A model generated the notes under the pieces. That model had not been told where the DNA came from, did no database searches, and saw nothing but the letters and a program-made list of their open reading frames with translations. Source: CAYTUI01 sp964441335 (lineage in GTDB: Bacteria > Patescibacteriota > Patescibacteriia > UBA1558 > 2-01-FULL-52-15). From it: DNA of 14,943 nt. The DNA lies in the NCBI GenBank assembly GCA_964441335.1, contig CAYTUI010000034.1, positions 1 to 14,943 on the forward strand, given 5' to 3'. Position 1 is the first letter of the stretch, and each line of letters starts with the position of its first letter. Position numbers and translations under genes: made by a program. Below are positions 12,602 to 14,943 of this stretch, piece after piece.

Positions 12602-14467
12602 TTAATTAGATTGTTCGGCCGGTCGCTGACCCCATTTTCTTGAGGTTTTGATATACCAGTTGGTAATATCTACGAAACGTTCAGCCGGAACGTTAATCCT
12701 AGTCAGAGTATCCAGCCCTTTCACTTTTTTATTGACCGGATAGGAGTAACTAGGATTAAAGAGGAAAATGGCAAAAGCACTTTCCTGAAGTTTTGTTTGG
12801 AATTTTTTAAGAGCTTCAACTTGCACAGCTGGATCGCTGGCGGCTCTGGCCTCATCCAGATAGCGGTCAATATCTTTATTGGCTAGCAAGCTAAGATTTA
12901 AGCCGGGGTTTTGATTTTGACTGGAGTGCCAGAAAGGATAAGGGTCATTATTAGCTGAAACAATCTGTCCAAATAACAACATCTGGTAATTCCTAGTTTC
13001 CAAAACATCCTTGCGAATTTTATTTTTGGGAATGATTTCCAATTCGGTTTTAACGCCGATACTTTCCCAGTTATCTTTGATTAAACTTAGAGCGGCGGCA
13101 TTTTCCGGTTGATCAACGGTTGTCAATTTGACGACCAGCTCCTGGTTTTCTTTATTGGTTCTAAAGGTTTGACCCTCTTTAATAGTCCAATTACTTTTAT
13201 CCAATAATTCGGCGGCTTTGGTTGCGTCAAAGTTATAATTTGGCAGTTCAGCATCATAGCCGGGCGCTCCCGGTAGAATCGGGGAGTTGATTATTACTCC
13301 CTCGCCACTTAAAGCTTGGTCAATAATTACTTGCCGATTAATGGCATAAGCCAGAGCCTGTCGGACATTAATATCTGACAGAGCGGCATTATTTTGAGGG
13401 TTGAAGAAAATCGCGGAATATTGCGGTAGGCTTAAATTATAAATGTTCACTTTTTTCAGCTGGTCTGTTTGACGATTTTCTTTGGGCAATAGACTTAGAC
13501 CGTCAACATTTTGATTCTTCAGAGCTTCCACACCGCTTAAAAAATCAGGATAGAATTTAAAGGACAGTTCGGTTATATAGGGCGGTCGTTCATAGTAATT
13601 TTCGTTGGCCGTCAAAGTGTACAGTTTAATGGCTCCGGTGTTATTATCTTTGGTCAATGATTTAAATTTATATGGACCACTGCCAATCGGTTTGGTCATA
13701 TGTTCAGATAGACTGGCCTGGGCGGCCGGAATCGGATACCAGATATGTCTGGGTATAATCCCGACTGTCAAACTGGATAAGAATGGCGCGTAAGCTTCTT
13801 TCAGTTGAAACTTAACAGTGTTTTGATTCAACGCCTCGGCGGTGATGCCCCCGAAACTTGGACGGAGCGGACTTTTAAATTCAGGATCCAGAATAGTATC
13901 TATAGTAAAGACCACGTCATCGGCGGTCAGCAATTCACCATCATGCCAATAGATACCATCGCGCAGTTCAAAGACAATTGTTTTACCGTCTTCGCTGACA
14001 GAATAGCTGGTGGCCAAATCAGGTACCAACTCGCCTTGGTCATTAAGTTTTAATAAACCGGAAAATACTAGTTGGCTAACATCGCGATCAGCATCATTAT
14101 TGGGCGCCAGTAGGGGATTTATAAAACGCGGATTGCCGATTAGACCCTCTGTATAACTACCGCCGTTAGCCGGCAACTCATAGGTGTGGGAATAATAGAA
14201 GCGCAAGCCTAAACCAATGATGGCGATTATAAAGATGCTTAAAGAAATCAATATCTGTCTTTTTTCCGAGGGTGATAGAACTTTTCCCAGTTGGCGCAAT
14301 TGGTTCCAGTGGGGGATTTTTTTAATCGAAAGGTTAGCCACCAACTTATGGTCCAGTTTTTTTACCTCGCCAGAGGCGACGGCATCCAGACTTTTTTTCG
14401 CAGGCCAGGCTAGCTTGTTCTTAATAAATGCTAAGGCAGCGTTAATTTTTGACCGCCAAGTTGACAT
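12602..14467 (-). CDS. Peptide-type ABC transporter solute-binding protein (SBP family 5)
   Basis: This 621-residue protein resembles the DppA/OppA family that captures peptides or similar solutes. It has an unusual basic, amphipathic cytoplasmic N-terminus of about 70 residues, then one membrane segment (71-91, ILISLSIFIIAIIGLGLRF) that probably acts as an uncleaved anchor rather than a lipoprotein signal; no lipobox cysteine is present. The binding domain starts near GNPRFINPLL (111-120) and contains the family-5 signature region at about 148-190, including FELRDGIYWHDGE and LTADDVVFTI. No permease or ATPase gene accompanies it here, so it may serve a distant transporter or another role. 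It lies 23 bases after secG and 71 before rnj on the same strand. No Shine-Dalgarno is seen. Confidence 0.9.
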   Translation of the reverse strand: MSTWRSKINAALAFIKNKLAWPAKKSLDAVASGEVKKLDHKLVANLSIKKIPHWNQLRQLGKVLSPSEKRQILISLSIFIIAIIGLGLRFYYSHTYELPANGGSYTEGLIGNPRFINPLLAPNNDADRDVSQLVFSGLLKLNDQGELVPDLATSYSVSEDGKTIVFELRDGIYWHDGELLTADDVVFTIDTILDPEFKSPLRPSFGGITAEALNQNTVKFQLKEAYAPFLSSLTVGIIPRHIWYPIPAAQASLSEHMTKPIGSGPYKFKSLTKDNNTGAIKLYTLTANENYYERPPYITELSFKFYPDFLSGVEALKNQNVDGLSLLPKENRQTDQLKKVNIYNLSLPQYSAIFFNPQNNAALSDINVRQALAYAINRQVIIDQALSGEGVIINSPILPGAPGYDAELPNYNFDATKAAELLDKSNWTIKEGQTFRTNKENQELVVKLTTVDQPENAAALSLIKDNWESIGVKTELEIIPKNKIRKDVLETRNYQMLLFGQIVSANNDPYPFWHSSQNQNPGLNLSLLANKDIDRYLDEARAASDPAVQVEALKKFQTKLQESAFAIFLFNPSYSYPVNKKVKGLDTLTRINVPAERFVDITNWYIKTSRKWGQRPAEQSN

Positions 14468-14490
14468 CTGGGTTGTCTACTTAATTGTTT

Positions 14491-14709
14491 TTATTTGACG
14501 AAGATACTGGCTAAGGTTGCCAGTAGGAAGAGGACTACTATTACAATAGTAGCTCTGAAGATAATTTTTTCAGCTCCCCGCTTGGTGCGATAAACAGCGC
14601 TATCGCCGCCGAAGGCGCTACCCAAGCCAGATGATTGATTTTGAACTAAAATGGCTGCTATCAACAGCACAGCCAAGATGATCTGCGTAGTATATAGGAA
14701 GTTTTGCAT
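14491..14709 (-). CDS. secG: SecG preprotein translocase subunit
   Basis: SecG is the small integral-membrane partner of SecYE that assists SecA-driven export. The 72-residue product has two hydrophobic helices, about 3-22 (NFLYTTQIILAVLLIAAILV) and 48-70, separated by the diagnostic glycine-rich loop SSGLGSAFGGDSAVYRTKRG. The ATG giving MQNFLYTT is preferred because SecG proteins begin just before the first helix. An ATG four codons upstream (14721) and a TTG further out (14748) are possible. No start has a clear Shine-Dalgarno. It heads a minus-strand unit with the solute-binding protein and RNase J. Confidence 0.9.
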   Translation of the reverse strand: MQNFLYTTQIILAVLLIAAILVQNQSSGLGSAFGGDSAVYRTKRGAEKIIFRATIVIVVLFLLATLASIFVK

Positions 14710-14799
14710 AATTAAAGGCATACTAGCAGGATTACTCTGATTTGTCAATTAAAGGGAAACGCCACTTATAGTTAGCGATGTTTAATCAACTTGATTATA

Positions 14800-14881
14800 G
14801 CGTAGCCACCGCCACCTCTCCTAACCTCCCCTTCAAGGGGAGGAATTAAAGGAGAGGATTAAATTAAAGCGGTGGCTACGC
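14800..14881. repeat. Composite nested palindrome (MITE-like)
   Basis: Perfect 13-bp terminal arms (GCGTAGCCACCGC at 14800-14812, GCGGTGGCTACGC at 14869-14881) enclose an 8-bp inverted repeat (14815-14822 with 14850-14857). That in turn encloses a perfect hairpin CCTCCCCTT/AAGGGGAGG (14825-14843). The inner hairpin belongs to the same style as those at 2325-2345 and 2389-2409. It lies upstream of secG with no coding potential. Apart from it I see no gene in 14710-14918. Confidence 0.75.
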
Positions 14882-14918
14882 GCAAACTAATAATTTGTCA
14901 CTCTTATAATTAAAAGCG

Positions 14919-14943
14919 CCCCCCGAAGCCTTGGCGAAGGGGG
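14919..14943 (-). terminator. Hairpin at the window edge, probable terminator of a gene to the right
   Basis: A run of C pairs with the G-run at the window end, with a GCC/GGC inner pair and a symmetrical GAA/GAA internal loop. On the minus strand the stem is followed by GCGCTTTTAA, suggesting it ends a minus-strand gene whose body lies outside the window. Confidence 0.45.

Noticed and set aside
14710..14748. Longer secG starts at 14721 (ATG) and 14748 (TTG)
   Set aside because: They add polar residues before the first helix, which is unusual for SecG. The ATG at 14721 cannot be fully excluded.
1..14943. TGA recoding (code 25) because of the CPR-like content
   Set aside because: TGA ends glyA and the phosphohexomutase gene exactly at coupled ATGA junctions, so it acts as a stop.

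Overview
The window reads as a low-to-moderate GC genome of the Patescibacteria (Candidate Phyla Radiation) type. This is an inference from gene style, not a marker-gene placement. The supporting signs are short, tightly packed transcription units, almost no Shine-Dalgarno sequences at the starts inspected, a signal-anchored solute-binding protein beside secG, a membrane-anchored bactofilin-like beta-solenoid protein, an Elp3 enzyme, and intergenic spaces filled with palindromes. TGA is used as a stop (glyA, the phosphohexomutase gene), so the recoded-TGA genetic code of some CPR lineages does not apply.

Layout from left to right. (1) Minus strand, 131-2229: glyA then folD, overlapping by four bases and forming a one-carbon/folate unit, with a terminator and a palindromic repeat at the folD end. 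(2) 2230-2577: a gene-free stretch with three strong hairpins. (3) 2578-2991, plus: a small coiled-coil protein built from 21-bp/7-residue repeats. (4) 3037-5314: a head-to-head pair whose start codons overlap. One gene is an Elp3 radical-SAM/acetyltransferase (minus). The other is a class I methyltransferase (plus) that looks like the eukaryotic tRNA methyltransferase Trm9. Together they suggest a bacterial version of the Elongator-Trm9 wobble-uridine route (cm5U to mcm5U). (5) 5370-9768, plus: an envelope/central-metabolism operon of bactofilin-like membrane protein, phosphomannomutase/phosphoglucomutase, glutamate racemase and D-2-hydroxyacid dehydrogenase, with gaps of 3, -4 and 5 bases. 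(6) About 9785-10410: a compositionally foreign, GC-rich single-gene cassette on the minus strand with its own consensus promoter, the only full Shine-Dalgarno sequence seen in the window, and its own strong terminator. Heptanucleotide repeats flank it. (7) 10552-14709, minus: secG, an orphan peptide-type solute-binding protein and an RNase J gene. Between RNase J and its terminator lies a second, diverged copy of the last 14 codons of RNase J. (8) 14710-14943: a composite nested palindrome and the edge of another hairpin.

The points most worth following up are the Elp3/Trm9-like pair, the GC-rich cassette encoding an unrecognised 149-residue protein, and the RNase J tail remnant, whose differences are nearly all synonymous. 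The RNase J also has Tyr where the motif C His is expected.
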